Shown here: positions 1 through 14,200 of the stretch, piece by piece
How positions within the stretch are numbered: position 1 is the stretch's first letter
Layout of the letters: each line of letters starts with the position of its first letter
Assembly (NCBI GenBank): GCA_028015205.1
Contig: CM051517.1
Location: forward strand, 44,527,135 to 44,591,134
Length of the DNA: 64,000 nt
Direction: 5' to 3'
From: Mytilisepta virgata
Lineage: Eukaryota > Mollusca > Bivalvia > Mytilida > Mytilidae
Translations under genes and position numbers: made by a program
Notes under the pieces: model-generated
Seen by the model: only the letters and a program-made list of their open reading frames with translations
The model's database searches: none
What the model was told of the DNA's origin: nothing

Positions 1-1080
1 GAGTTTTTATGTCAATACCAATTTTGTACCTGTGGCACAACCACTTCATGTTTCATTTGTTTTTCATGATATGTATAATAGAAATTTTTCTTTCAAAGTT
101 TTCACCAGATAATTCAACTTAATCATAGGTGTTGAAAAGCAAGATCACAATGAGTTGTAATGTCGGTATTGATCTTTTTATATACTACAGAAATCTTTCA
201 TGGCGAAGTTATCAGCAACTATACACCCCAAATTATTCATATTATACAAATTTTGTACCTCTGGCACAAGCATTTCCTGTTTAATGATGTTGTATTATTG
301 TAACGTCTGTCTTTTAACATCAACATGAAGTCCACTTCTGAAATAATAGTAAAAATTATACAAATATAAAAGGAGCAAATTTACCAATAAAACAATGGGA
401 GTCAGCTTGGTAGTTGACACTATATATCAAAATTTAGAAGCCATAAAGTTTAGACTTTATCTAACTTTTCCATCTACATTTGATAAAGTTTTTATATTAT
501 ATGGTTTTCATATATAAATGATAACATGTTTCCCTCATAAGTTTGTTTGTCTTTAGCAATTTATAAACAAGTTTCAATAATTTTGTTACACAGTAGAACA
601 GAAAGCTCTACTGCCTTTTTTTCAAATTCTAAAAATTGTGTTGCTGCATGCAATAAAAATAATAATAATAAATAAAACTTGTCAGCTGAAAATTCTTCAT
701 TGGAATATGAAAATACTATGTAAGATTTATACTTTCTAAATTATATACTTCAATGTATTGTTGCAATTATTTTTTACAGGTGATTGACTTGATATGCGAA
801 AGAGGATAGTCTATGGTTATTGGGAGACTTCTTTTCTACAAGAATTGAAGAAGATAATTGACATTATTTTTAACATATTTATTTATTTTATCTTTGCAAT
901 TAGAAATATTATCTTTATTTAATTGTTACTGGTCAACTATTTTGTTCAATAAACTGATACAAGAAGGCTTTATTTTCCTATGTTTTTTCAGCCAAAATGT
1001 GTCCCATATATAAAATGTACTGGTTTCATGATAAAACAAGAACATGTGTCAGGATGACACTAATGTCCCGCCTTCAAAGT
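1..1080. other. AT-rich intergenic DNA, nothing recognised
   Basis: I see no coding exon, RNA gene or clear repeat. Two short phrases around 'ttttgtacctctggcacaa' recur near 25 and 247, suggesting a decayed short duplication. Confidence 0.5.
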
Positions 1081-1084
1081 CATA

Positions 1085-2020
1085 ACAATGAAAAGGCATA
1101 AATTTTAGAAAGTTCATATCATGATGTACATGTGTACCAATTTTCATCATGATGTGACCCCATGTTCATAGAAAAAAAAGATTTAACACAACACTAAACC
1201 CGAGTCAGCAGCATTACGTTTCCTCTGTTCAATGAAAAGTCAAAACATTAAATAGTTACGAATTACATAATGTACATTTGCACCAAGTTTCATAATGATG
1301 TGACCCAATCCTCATAGAAAAAAAGTTCAAAGAAAACCTTAACCTGAGGATTCACCATCACATTTTCCATGTTCATTGAACCGTAGAGTTTCGATCAAGA
1401 CCTTAAAAACAGCATACATTTTAAAAAGTTATATAATGACTTACATCTGTACCAAGTTTCATGATGATGTGAACTCATCTTCATAAAAGCTGATAATTCA
1501 CGATCTCAATTCCCATGTTCACTAAATCGTGAAATCTAGGTCAAAACCTTAAAATGCATATATTTTAGAAAGTTCGTATCATGATGTAAATATGTATTAA
1601 GTTTCATAATGATGAGACCCAATATTCATAAAAAAAAGTTTCAATACAGACCTTAACCTGAGGATTCACAATCTCATTTCCTATGTTCTCTGAAACATGA
1701 AATTTAGGTCAAGACTTTTAATTGGCATATATTTTAGAAAGTTCATATCATGACTTACATGTGTACCAAGTTTCATGATGATGTGACCCCATCTTCATAG
1801 AAAAAAAGCTTCATGGCAAACATTAACCTGATTATTCCCCATCTCATTTTGTATGTTCACTGACCCATGAAATCTAGGTCAAAACCTTCAAGAGGCATAC
1901 ATTTTAGAAAGTTTATATCATGTGACCCCATCTTCATAAAAAATGAAGAAGCTTCAATGCAAACCTTGACCTGAGAATTCACCATCACATTTCCCATGTT
2001 AACTGAACCTTGAAATCATC
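1085..2020. repeat. ~160 bp tandem repeat, about six diverged copies
   Basis: Each unit carries 'ttttagaaagttcatatcat', then 'aagtttcatgatgatgtgac', then a phrase about cattaacctga, then 'cccatgttcactgaa'. Unit starts are near 1092, 1250, 1412, 1554, 1722 and 1893. The last copy is internally shortened. It looks like the tandem core of a bivalve-type dispersed repeat rather than coding DNA; it abuts the DIRS remnant on its right. Confidence 0.8.
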
Positions 2021-2034
2021 AGTAGAGACAAAAA

Positions 2035-2260
2035 CTAATTATTGATAAAATCCCCTGACAGGGATATAGTTCTGGCGATGGCAGGTCTATAACCTTTGAC
2101 GGTAGAAGGAGAGAAAGTAAGATTCTCAAAAACATAAAGTAAGAAATTTGCTAACATTTGGACAGTGATAGCGAGAGGATCAATTTGTCTTGAGCTACAC
2201 AAAGAACAGAAAATGGACCACTTGGAGTCATAAACAGCTCCTGTGGATTTCCGAACTGGA
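2035..2260 (-). pseudogene. DIRS tyrosine recombinase, N-terminal fragment
   Basis: The minus-strand frame reads AVYDSKWSIFCSLCSSRQID, then LANFLLYVFENLTFSPSTV and KGYRPAIARTI. This is the SAM-like N-terminal DNA-binding part of the recombinase encoded downstream of RNase H in DIRS elements ('STxxGYRSAI'). The frame stops after about 75 residues, and the C-terminal catalytic domain with the R-H-R-Y residues is not present in the tandem repeat that follows. Confidence 0.7.
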
Positions 2261-2576
2261 AATATCTGTTCTCTGAGGAAGATGCAATGAGTTCGGACAA
2301 AATTGCAGAAGATCTGAGAACCATGATTGTCTGGGCCTAGCTGAAGCAATAAGAATGGTCTTGCAAGCATCCTTGCGAATTTTGTGCAAGATCTTTGGAA
2401 GAAAATGGAGGGAACATGTAACTGAACATTCCCTTCCCAAGAAAGATACAAAGATTCCACTGCCCAAGCTTTCTTAACTTTTCTAGGTCTGTAGTTTTAT
2501 ATTCAGACTGGTGGCAAAGAGGTCTATATGAGGACGATCCCAAAAATGATCTTGAAGAAAATGCAGGATGCAATTT

Positions 2577-3171
2577 CTATTCTGTGTCTAATTCCACATG
2601 GGAACGAGAAAGAGGATCCGCTACTAGATTCTGTTTCCCGGGAACATGCCTTGTAAACAGAAGTGTCTTGAGGTTGTCACACAGTAACAGAATATTCCTG
2701 CACAAAAGATCAGAGTTCTGCCCTGATTCTGAAGATAAGCCACTATAGTTGCATTGTCCGTGGCCACCGACAGAGACTGACCCTGAATTACTTCTTGGAA
2801 GTATTTCAGAACGAGTAAAACTTGTTGATATGTTCCTGTAACTGAGGACTCTACCAAAGACCCGACACAGACCTGCCTTCCACAAAGGCTCCTCATCCCA
2901 TAAGAGTTGCGTCTGTGGACGGGCTTTTCTTCGGAACAGGATGATCCAAAGGTGAACCTTTTCAAAAATTTTCTCTCTGTAGCCACCAATGAAGTTGAGG
3001 AAGCAACCGGGGAAGAACATGTATGGGGGCTTCCGACAACTGACATACTGGAAGCAATAAATTCATGAGGTAACACTGAATTGGACGGATATGAAGTCTG
3101 TCTAGATGTACGACATCTGATAAAAAACTTGGAAAACCCAACAGTTGTAGGAACTGACGGGCCGGTACCAA
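2577..3171 (-). pseudogene. DIRS reverse transcriptase thumb and RNase H fragment
   Basis: The thumb segment contains ARQFLQLLGFPSFLSD and HLDRLHIRPIQCYLM, typical of DIRS enzymes just before the RNase H. The RNase H shows SVATDNATIVAYLQNQG, where the aspartate of TDNAT is a catalytic position. It ends with TRHVPGKQNLVADPLSRS, the usual 'HIPGxxNxxADxLSR' signature. These pieces lie in two different minus-strand frames (open stretches end at 3020 and 3076), so at least two frameshifts separate them. It encodes no working enzyme. Confidence 0.8.
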
Positions 3172-4640
3172 TTATTAATAATTTCCAACCTCTTCCAAGA
3201 GATTAGAAAACCCAAATTCGCTTGAAGCTAAATTGGAAACAGGTGTGATCCACCAGAAAAGAAACTGAAAGGCTTTTGGTCCAGCGAATCGTCCAGATAA
3301 GAATGGATGAATATATAGACTGGTTATGTAGGTAGGCTACCACAGATATCTGACAGATGAGACTTATCCAGCAACTGTTACCTCTTTAAATTAATTCCTA
3401 ACAAAAGATAAAGAGACACCCCAAGACTCTTATCAACTTGAAATCGGAGAGATTTCAGTTCCTTAAAGTCTTCCTCTTTATCCTTAAGTAAAGAACCAGC
3501 TGGTGCCAAAAAATGTTCAGTCGTTTCCTAAAAATTGTCAAGAATCCTGAGGTTGTTCTCAGATTTGGTCCACACGCCTTGAGACAATCTACGTACCTCA
3601 ACACGTTTAGAACCTAATGCTGCTGAAAAGCCTTATCACAAACAGGAATAGATTTCCTGACGAAGAACCATGGACTTCTTAATCCTTGGAACATTATCTT
3701 ACCAGGAAGAGTAGTTTGGCCAAAGTCAGTAAACTTGTCAGACACTTAAGACTTGTTTTCCCACAGAGAAGAATTGATAAACGACAAAGAAGTCATACAA
3801 TAGATGGGCTCTAGAAAGGAATTGTATCATTTAGGATCCCACTTGATCCTCCCCGAACAAGACATGAAATCCGAATGGACACGAGTAGATCGATGTAGAG
3901 AGGACAGAGAAACTCGACTTCTGAGGCATTCAGGACAGTGATAAGTTTTGCTAGTACCAGGGAATCCAAATCCTCTACAGAACTGTTTACTGAACTAAAA
4001 GAAGCAGATGAGTGATGGGGTAAAAACCTAGATTCCTGGCTCCTAGAGACGAAAGAAACACTGTCATCCTTAACCACACTAGACAACTGAGAATACTGTG
4101 GAACCAAGACGGTTACCAAATCCTAGGAATTTAACTTTAACGACTGCTTGCGACTTAGAAATAGAGCCAGTTTTAAGTGCCTTCATACACGGGAAGTCTG
4201 AAGGATTAGGCTTACTGCGAAATCCTTGACCTGACCACACGGACTGGGCTGAGAATGGATCCAAGTAGGCAAAAGAATACTTGGCATAGGAAGAGGTGGG
4301 TATGGCTAACAGACAAGGTCACATGTATATAGATCTACGAAACTCATCCCTCCTTACTCCAAAAGGTACATTCCGAAATTAAGGAGGAAGAACTACAACG
4401 ACCTGACTCAACCGGCCTAACAAAGGTTTGGATCACTCTAGGGCGTGAAAGCCTAAGGTGGGTAGCACTAGACTTAACAACAGGAGAAAGGGCCTTTATG
4501 CTGGTATGGACACCTCAACAGCTTCAATTGACATTAAAGGGACAGGAAGATGAGAAGGAAAGCCACGCTCCCAAAATTAATCGAAACAAGTAACCGAAAG
4601 TCAGGGTGATAGACCCATCCTGTCCTAACTTTCACTATCT

Positions 4641-5248
4641 ATTTCTGACGAATAATATTTTGATATTTTAGTATTGCCTGTCATATTGTATACGTTCACT
4701 ATTATGAAATGATATTACCTGTATTGGCAATTAAATACGATTGCAAATATACAAAGAAGTAAAACTCTTAAAAAAAAATCAAATATTTTTCCTCCGAAAA
4801 ATACACGTGCTGCAATCTCCAGAAAACCGGGAAAAAGTGATGAAGGTGTAAGGCGCAAATGCGTATAGTTGGTTGTAATTTTGTTAAGGAGTTTTCTTTT
4901 TTATTGGTTTCCGGTAGCATGACGCTGCAATTAGGGTATATCTATATTTATGATGGTAACGTAATATTTCAATTAAACCAACAACCTTTTTTACACCTAA
5001 GAACCTCCATATATGTAGTTGGACTTACCTGAATGATTCTAAATAGCCCTCTGAGAAAAAATAGACCCCTCACCTTTTTAAATCGCATAGATTCGGAAAT
5101 ATTACGGCGCTACGGGTATAGGTTTGTATTTATGTATACTGCAAATATTTCCGGTACGCTACAAAATTACCTCAAAATTCTATTCACTTTGTCCACTTGA
5201 CTCGTCTGTTTCATTCCTCCAGCTTTAACTACTTATTTCGTATATATC
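4641..5248. other. Region upstream of SNRNP27, probable promoter and 5' leader
   Basis: No gene lies between the retroelement remnant and the SNRNP27 start codon. The last ~100 bases are richer in C and T ('tcattcctcc'), as in a pyrimidine-rich initiator, but there is no convincing TATA box, so no promoter position is claimed. Confidence 0.4.
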
Positions 5249-8200
5249 ATGCCAAGAAGTCGATCTAGATCACCACGAAGAGGTAAAATACTAAGCGTTA
5301 CACGACAGATTTATTTATCAATTGAAATAATGCTTTAAATTAAAGCTATATTTGGGGTATTACCAGTACAGATTAGTAGCACTGCAGCCATGCTGGGCTT
5401 AATCATCGAATATAACCATCGTATCTTTTACCAGAATTTGATTAGTTAAATGATTACTACACTGTATTTAGTAACCCAGTTTTTAAATAATTCTGTGTGT
5501 CTTTTTTCAAACTGCAACATCGTTTTTCGGAATATCTCAAACATACAACATATCTTTGAAATGAAAGTAAAAAGTATTACACTACTTTTTTCCAATAGCT
5601 GAATTGTTGTCTTTTCAATTGCTGAAATGTCCCAAATATTTAACGAGAGCTGATTTTCAAATTTTTGTGTGCATTTCACTGATTTTTGCCTCTGACATAT
5701 GTGACTTCATCACAAACAAATGCCAAAGTCCAGCAGAGTTTCTCATCAAGAAATCAGTTGCCGATGTAAGTGAGACACACAGTAGAAAATATCTTCAATT
5801 TAAGTGGCTACAAACCATTTGATATCACAGGCATTAGGAATGGACTAAGTGTGTTGCGTCGTCCCTCTTTCCCTAAAAACCCCTTGCCTTCATCGTAAAT
5901 TTTTTTCTTTATTTTTCATTTTTCATCAATTATGATTTATTATCTAAATAACATGCACTACATACTTTCCCAGGCTGACTTCCGTGTTTTTGGTGATTGA
6001 TGTACCCAGTTTAATTTGATTTTTAACCTAAAGCTATGACGGTCTAAAAAGATTAATCCCAACCTGTAATCAGGGCCAGGGGTCATGCTGGCATACAAAA
6101 ACTTGTGGTAAAACAATCACCAAAGCATCATTTTTGTCGCCAGTTTCAAAATTTGTTCGCCAAGTCATTCTGCCATACGTGATTATTTTTTTATTCATTA
6201 CTATTTGAAATAACATGACCTGACAAGTATTTTTGGTGAAATAGTTTTAATATAATAAACAGTTAACTTTCATCTGGAATGACCTTTATTTTGATGGCAA
6301 CTGTTTAATATAATAAACAGTTAACTTTCATCTGTAATGACCTTTATTTTGATGGCAAGTCTAATAAAACATTGATTGTTCCACATGTGTTTGTTGATGT
6401 TAAACTGAAAGTGACATCACAGTCTTTGCAGATAGGAAATTTTATGATATAATGCATTTAATTTAAACACCTTAGAGGGTGGTCAATCAATTTAGCAGTC
6501 CCAGAAATATCGCCAACTATAAAATTCATGCTGAACATTCTGTTTTTTTTCCCCGTTAAATGAACACTTTATCTAGAAAATATATGCAGAAGATAGTAAA
6601 AATTCATCAATCTGTTACTATATTGCTCTGTGTATGTATTTTTTATATGCCCAGCAAAATTTTGACGGGACATATTATGGTATACAAATGTCCGGCATCC
6701 ATCTGTCCGTTGTAAACATGTCATGCCGTAACTTGAGAACGCCTCATCCAAATTTCACGAAACTTAACATAGTTGTTTCTTATCATGGTCAAACAATCTG
6801 TATTCTTTTTGGTGAAAATAAGATTAAAACTTTTTGAGTTACAGGAGTTTGTAGCTAAAACAGAAATGTGTTTTTTTTCACATGTGGCGCCGTATCTCAA
6901 AAACGATTTATGATTATTGCTTAAAACTTTATACATTTCTTAGTTATATTAATCTAAAGATCTTTAACTCTTTGGTGATGATTCAAAATTTTATTTTTGA
7001 TTTATTGAATTTTTATTGAGCTTTTTGGTAAAAAAGGTAGTCTTTTTTGGTCACATTTCACGCCATATCTCTATTGCTTAAAAGTTTACACGGTTATGTT
7101 TTGCCGGGTTTCCATATACATCCCACCAGCAGCTCCACTAAATAAAGGAGAATTCTAAATACATTTATTATGTTTTTTTTTACAAGACGATGGGCGTATC
7201 ATGCGCTCATGGCGCAGCTATTCATTCTCTCCATGTAGTAATGAATTTGCAGTTGTTATTTGAAAGGCGACCCTGATTCATTCACTTATTATATTTTTCC
7301 TCGATGCTCATTTTGTTTTGTTTTATGATATATTCTGTTTTCATACAACAGGTGCTTGGGGACAGGACCCTGTCTTGGGTACCTCATAGCCCCCCTATAT
7401 TTCAGGCACTTGCAAATTGTTTCTATCAGTACCTATGTGAAGTCTAATTTAGATTCACAATCATGTTCTTTAATAGAAAACTAAAAAATGTAAGGATTTT
7501 CTCCATTATACAGTACAAAATAGTACAAAACATTTCCATAGTAGGCTATAAATGACATTGATAAAAACAAAAGTCTATTACTGTACCACTTAGCCTACTT
7601 TTTGTCATTTTTGCAAAATGTAGCTACACTGTGTATTTTTGTGATAAACATGTATTATAGGTCCAAAGATATTGGCCTTCATTTACCTCAGGGGGTCCCA
7701 CTCCATATGGGGATATCGTATATATTAGCCTTAACCCTTCCATATCTAAATGCTAACCCTAAAGGAGTGGAACCCCTAGAGTAAATGAAGGCTAAGATAT
7801 TGGCTCTGTAATTTGTTATGTTTCTTGTTGATCATTTGCAAGTTTTTAATCAGTTGACTAAGTCGTTTGTTACAATCTTTGCATTGATGCATTTCAGCTG
7901 CTTATTTATGATTTCACTGCTAAATAATTAGGCTAGAATCTGTGTGAGTAACTACTGAGTTGACATAAAAAATAAACAAGAAATGAGATATATTGACATC
8001 AAGATGTATTTTTTCTTCATTGCTGTTTGGTACCAGTCCTCACCTGTCGAACTCTCCCAAAGTATTTTTTTTTATGTTGGAAAATCTGGTAAAAAAAAAA
8101 CAGTTCAAACTGAAATTTCTGTCTTTACTGTATGAAGCTGTCAACCTGCCCAATGTTTTTGATTTTTGCCAGATCAATTCTTGACACAAAATAACTACAT

Positions 8201-11200
8201 GAAAAATAAAAAAGTTTAAGCAGAGGGACAGCACTTTTTAACTCACCTGGCCTAAAAGGCCATGTGAGCTTTTGTCATGACTTTGTGCCGTCCAAATTTC
8301 ACATTTTCATCTTCTTCTCTGAAAACACCAGTCCAAATTGAACCAAACTTGGCAGGAATGTTAATTGGATGGTTCTGTACAAAAAGATGTTTTTTGTGTC
8401 GATTGGATATTCAACATGGCTACCAGGGGCAGATGATTCATTCTGATTGGGCTCATCTTCAAAGCTCATCTTGTCAGAAACTGCTAAGCCAATTGAATTG
8501 ATTTGTTGCATGAATGATCCTTGGATGAACCTATATAAAATATATGTTTTTTATGCCGATCGGAAATTCAAGATGGCCACCACAGCCGGACTAAGTTTAA
8601 CATTGGACCATATGGGGATATTTGTATAAAGGTCTTCTTGTCAGAAACTACCAAGCCAATTGAAATGTTTTTATGTGTGAAAAAGCATTGGTTGAACCTC
8701 TACCAAATTTATGTTTTTTGTGCTGATCGGAAATTCAGGATGGCCACCACAGCCAGACTTAGTTTAACATTAGAGCCTATGGGGAATTTTGTACAAAGGT
8801 CTTCTTGTCAGAATCTATGAAACCAATTGAAATGTTTTTGATGTGTGAATGATCATTTGATAGACCGCTACTAAAGGTATGTTTTTTGTGCTGATTGGAT
8901 ATTCAGCATGGCTACAAGGGGCAGATAATTCATTCTGATTGGATTTATTTTTAAAGCTCTTCTTGTTAGAAACTACTAAGCCAGTTGAATTGATTTGTTG
9001 CATGAATGATCCTTGGATAAACCTCTACAAAAGTTAATGTTTTTTTTGTACCAATTGGAAAATTCAAGATGGCCGCCACAGCCCGACTAAGTTTAACATT
9101 GAACCCTATGGGGAAATTTGTATAAAGGTCTTTTTTCCAGAAACTACCAAGCCAATTGAAATGTTTTTATGTATGAACAAGCAGTCAGAATTGGATGAAC
9201 CTCTCCAAAATTTGTGTTTTTTGTGATGATCAGAAATTCAATATGGCCACCACAGCCAGACTTAGTTTAACATTGAACGCTATGGGAAATTTGTACAAAA
9301 GTCTTCTTGTCAGACACTACCAAGCCAATTGAGATATTTTTATGTTTGAACAAACATTGGATAAACCTCTGTAATAGTAATTTTTTTTAATGCCGATCTG
9401 AAATTCAAGATGGTCACCACAGCCAGATTAGTTTTACATTGGACCTTCACTGTTCTCCCCAGGCTTATATAGCACAGTGGTACCACTGTGCTATAATTTC
9501 TCACCACTGTGCTATTAATTTTGTCAAATATATATATTTTTTTACTTTTGTTACAGTGATCTGTTCCCTTTTTCCATAGGTTACATTAGTGAAAACCAGA
9601 ATAATTAATATCCAGTAAATTCTACACAATAATTTATAATTTCTCATAAATTACAAGAAACCTTTTTCAAATTCTTAAAAATGCCTGTGTTACAATACTA
9701 GAATAATTCGTTACAAACCTATGTGAATTTCTACCACAATGCTATTAAAAATTTCTGGGGAGAAACTGACCTTATTGGAAAATTTGTACAAAGGTCTTCT
9801 TATCAGAAAATACTAAGCCAAATGAAATGTTTTTGTTACATGAAGATCCATAGATAAACGTCTCCTACAAAAGTTATGTTCTCGTGCTGATCAGAATCCT
9901 AGCTACATGTAGCTGCCACAGCTGGACTTAGTTCGACATTTTTAACATTGGGCACTGGATGAGTTCTTTTCATATCTTATCTAGAAGTGCCCTTACACTG
10001 TAGAACAATTCCTTACAGATCTTATCTAGAAGGACTTTGTCAATTGTGGTCACCTAAAATCCAGGTGAGCGATTCAGGCTCAATGGAGCCTCTGGTTTGT
10101 GTTCTTCATCAGAAAATCAGTGAAGCCTCTGGTGGGGAGAAGAAACTGGCAGCCCATTGCAAGTTCAAGATAGCACCTAGTATAAGTTAGAGCAAAATAG
10201 TTTGATGTTTGCTGATTACATCACATTTGTATATGTTAATTCAAAGCTCAGCAACATAGATGAATGAATAGGAAACCTTTTTACTTTGGAATCTCAATTT
10301 GATTTACCTCCCTTTGTTTGATAACCGTTATTTGTTACATGACTCCTGTCCAAAAGATTATTTAATTAGTTTAATTTAGACTTTTGAAAGCTTTGAAAGA
10401 AATAATTATTAAGTTTATTAAAAAATTTTTAGACATACTGTCTTACAAACTGTTCTATGTTTACTTGATTTTTATAACTTTATAATACAATGTAGCAGAA
10501 ACTATCAAATGCACATATATATAACACATAGTATATATCTGAACAATCAGAGAATTTTGGAAGTGAAGCTTGTCAGAATCATTGGGATAGGTCTTTATCC
10601 ATCATAATATTCAAACTTATGGTAGATTTATTTACTTTGGGTGAAAAATAAAGTTCATGTTATTGGGTCATTATCGCAACAAATATAAATTGTGATTTTT
10701 GTCACTTTGATTATAATTAAAATAGTTAAAGAGAATTTGGTTAATGCAAAGCAATAAATTTGCTGAAAAATTGTAAATGTTTCACCTTCTGAAGAATTAA
10801 TAACTGGATAAGCCAGATAAAAGAAAGTACCAGTGAGACAAAACCCCATTGAACTAATGTTATTGGATAGATAACATCAGTATACGCTTTATATCCACTC
10901 TTGCATAATCTGTGGGGTTTTCCTGTGAATCATCACTGTTGTATTAGATTTTGTGACAATATTTATCTTTTTCAGACAAAAGAAGGTCCAGATCAAGAGA
11001 CAGGGAAAGACACCGTAAGACTAACAAATGTTACCAAATTCTCTCTTCTATAGGAAATTTTAAGTGTTTACTATAGAAAATGATGCAACAAACAAATTCA
11101 TCAGTGTTGTTGCTATGGAGGTGTTGAGGCATAGTCACATTAAAAAAATGATTCATCATATTTTCATTTTGAGTATAAAAAACAGAATGACTTATCTTGA

Positions 11201-14200
11201 AATTTGAAATAACAAAAATCAACACCTTTTGACCAAACCACACTCATAATTCACTCGTGCACTACACACGTTCATGAATTGATGTGTTTTTTTATACAAC
11301 CGCAAAATTTTTGCGGTCGTATATTGGTATGACGTTGGCGTCGTCGTCCGTCGTCAGCGTCGTCGTCCAAAGACATTTGGTTTTCGCACTATAACTTTAG
11401 TATAAGTTAATAGAAATCTATGAAATTTAAACACAAGGTTTATGACCACAAAAGGAAGGTTGGGATTGATTTTGGGAGTTTTGGTCCCAACAGTTTAAGA
11501 ATTAGGGGCCAAAAAAGGGCCCAATAAGCATTTTTCTTGGTTTTCGCACAATAACTCTAGTATAAGTAAACAGAAATCTATGAAATTTAATCACAAGGTT
11601 TATGACCACAAAAGGAAGGTTGGAATTGTTTTTGGGAGTTTTGGTCCCAACAGTTTAGGAATTAGGGGCTAAAAAAGGGCTCAAATAAGCATTTTTCTTG
11701 GTTTTTGCACAATAACTTTAGTATAAGTAAATAGAAATTTATGAAATTTAAACACAAGGTTTATGACCACAAAAGGAAGGTTGGGATTGATTTTGGGAGT
11801 TTTGGTCCCAACAGTTTAAGAATTAGGGGCCAAAAAAGGGCCCAATAAGCATTTTTCTTGGTTTTCGCACAATAACTCTAGTATAAGTAAATAGAAATTT
11901 ATGAAATTTTAACACAAGGTTTATGACCACAAAAGGAAGGTTGGGATTGTTTTTGGGAGTTTTGGTCCCAACAGTTTAGGAATTAGGGGCTAAAAAAGGG
12001 CCCAAATAAGCATTTTTCTTGGTTTTTGCACAATAACTTTAGTATAAGTAAATAGAAATTTATGAAATTTAAACACAAGGTTTATGACCACAAAAGGAAG
12101 GTTGGGATTGATTTTGGGAGTTTTGGTCCCAACAGTTTAAGAATTAGGGGCCAAAAAAGGGCCCAATAAGCATTTTTCTTGGTTTTCGCACAATAACTCT
12201 AGTATAAGTAAACAGAAATCTATGAAATTTTAACACAAGGTTTATGACCACAAAAGGAAGGTTGGGATTGTTTTTGGGAGTTTTGGTCCCAACAGTTTAG
12301 GAATTAGGGGCTAAAAAAGGGCCCAAATAAGCATTTTTCTTGGTTTTTGCACAATAACTTTAGTATAAGTAAATAGAAATTTATGAAATTTAAACACAAG
12401 GTTTATGACCACAAAAGGAAGGTTGGGATTGATTTTTGGAGTTTTGGTCCCAACAGTTTAGGAATTAGGGGCCAAAAGGGTCCAAAATTAAACTTTGTTT
12501 GATTTCATCGAAAATTGAACTATTGGGGTTCTTTGATATGCCGAATCTAACCGTGCATTTAGATTCTTAATTTTTGGTCCCGTTTTCAAATTGGTCTACA
12601 TTAAGGTCCAAAGGGTCCAAAATTAAACTTAGTTTGATTTTAACAAAAATTGAATTCTTGGGGTTCTTTGATATGCTGAATCTAAACATATACTTAGTTT
12701 TTTTATTATGGGCCCAGTTTTCAAGTTGGTCCAAATCGGGGTCCAAAATTAAACTTTGTTTGATTTCATCGAAAATTGAACTATTGGGGTTCTTTGATAT
12801 GCCGAATCTAACCGTGCATTTAGATTCTTAATTTTTGTTCCCGTTTTCAAATTGGTGTACATTAAGGTCCAAAGGGTCCAAAATTAAAGCTAAAAAAGGG
12901 GTAAATTATTTTATTTTTTTTGGGGGGGGGGGCAATTCTCCACAGCATATTGTATTGCATAAGAAGCAAAAAATTGAATATAAATTCAAATCATATGACC
13001 AATTCTAAGTTCTTTGATTTCAGTTATTCTGTGTCAGAAACCTATTATGTTTCAAATATTTCAAGAAATTTTCAATTGCACAGTATTGCGCAATAGCAAG
13101 AAATTGATTCCATTGGAAATTTGCCAATAACTTTAGTTTAATAAACTTCATTGGAAAATTGCCAATATAAAATGTGCTGATGAAGCTTTTTTGTTTATTT
13201 CATCTAAACTGCTTTTAAATTATGTATATTTAAAATTTGCCATCCATGACTATGATGTCATTTTCTATTTTAATATGTTATGGTGTATTTAAATGGGCTG
13301 TTATGGTTGCAAAGTATAAAGAAATGGGGGGGGGGGATTTGAAAACAAAATTTAGGGGGGGGAAATTGGGGAGGGGGCAATTTTTTTCTCATTTCATATT
13401 TCATAAATTATAAAGAAAATTTCAAATTTTTTTTAGCAAAAAAAGGGGGGGGGTTACAATAAATTTTATTGTTTTTTGTTTTTTTTGGGGGGAGAGGGGG
13501 GGGGGGGTCATTGTGCAATTTCATAGTGTATTGCACAAAAGCTAAAAAAGGGGTAAATTTATTTTTTTTTTTTTTTTGGGGGGGGGGGGGGCAATTCTCC
13601 ACAGCATATTGTATTGCACAAGAAGCAAGAAATTGAATATAAATTGAAATCATATGACCAATTCTAAGTTCTTTGATTTCAGTTATTCTGTGTCAGAAAC
13701 CTATTACGTGTCAAATATTTCAAGAAATTTTCAATTGCACAGTATTGCGCAATAGCAAGAAATCTTCAATTGCACAATATTGCGCAATAGCAAGAAATTG
13801 ATGTGTGTGCCCAACTTTAAATTTTAATTTGGTTATTTCTGATTTATATATAAAAACAAATAATACTGATATGGTTTGAATAGGTAAATTAAAAATTTTT
13901 AAGTTCTTAGACAACATTCATTCTGTGTCAGAAACCTATGCTGTGTCAAATATTTATTCACAATCCAAATTCAGTATTGTATCAAGCTTGAATGTTGTGT
14001 TCATAATTGCCCCAACTATTCAGGGTTCGACATCTGCGGTCGTATCTAGCTGCGCCCAGCAGAGCATTTTATTATCGCTCATTATAGATTTTACATATTT
14101 GAATTTCAAGTCTATAAATACACTTTTACTGGATATTTATATGTGGATTAAGATCAAATTGGGATGTATGAAATACCAAATACACTGTTATTATGCATAC

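Larger units (their letters stand above)
2030..4640 (-). mobile_element. Decayed DIRS-type tyrosine-recombinase retrotransposon
   Basis: Reading right to left on the minus strand there is a gag-like serine-rich stretch (about 4264-3811), the thumb end of a reverse transcriptase (3171-3066), an RNase H (about 2900-2590) and the N-terminal part of a tyrosine recombinase (about 2260-2035). That order is the one known for DIRS elements. Reading frames are broken by shifts and stops. The reverse transcriptase palm is missing between the gag-like and thumb parts, and the recombinase catalytic domain is absent. Terminal repeats were not found, so both ends are approximate. Confidence 0.75.

Noticed and set aside
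13408..13653. Proline-rich minus-strand open frame
   Set aside because: The prolines come from translating poly-G runs; it is low-complexity intron sequence.
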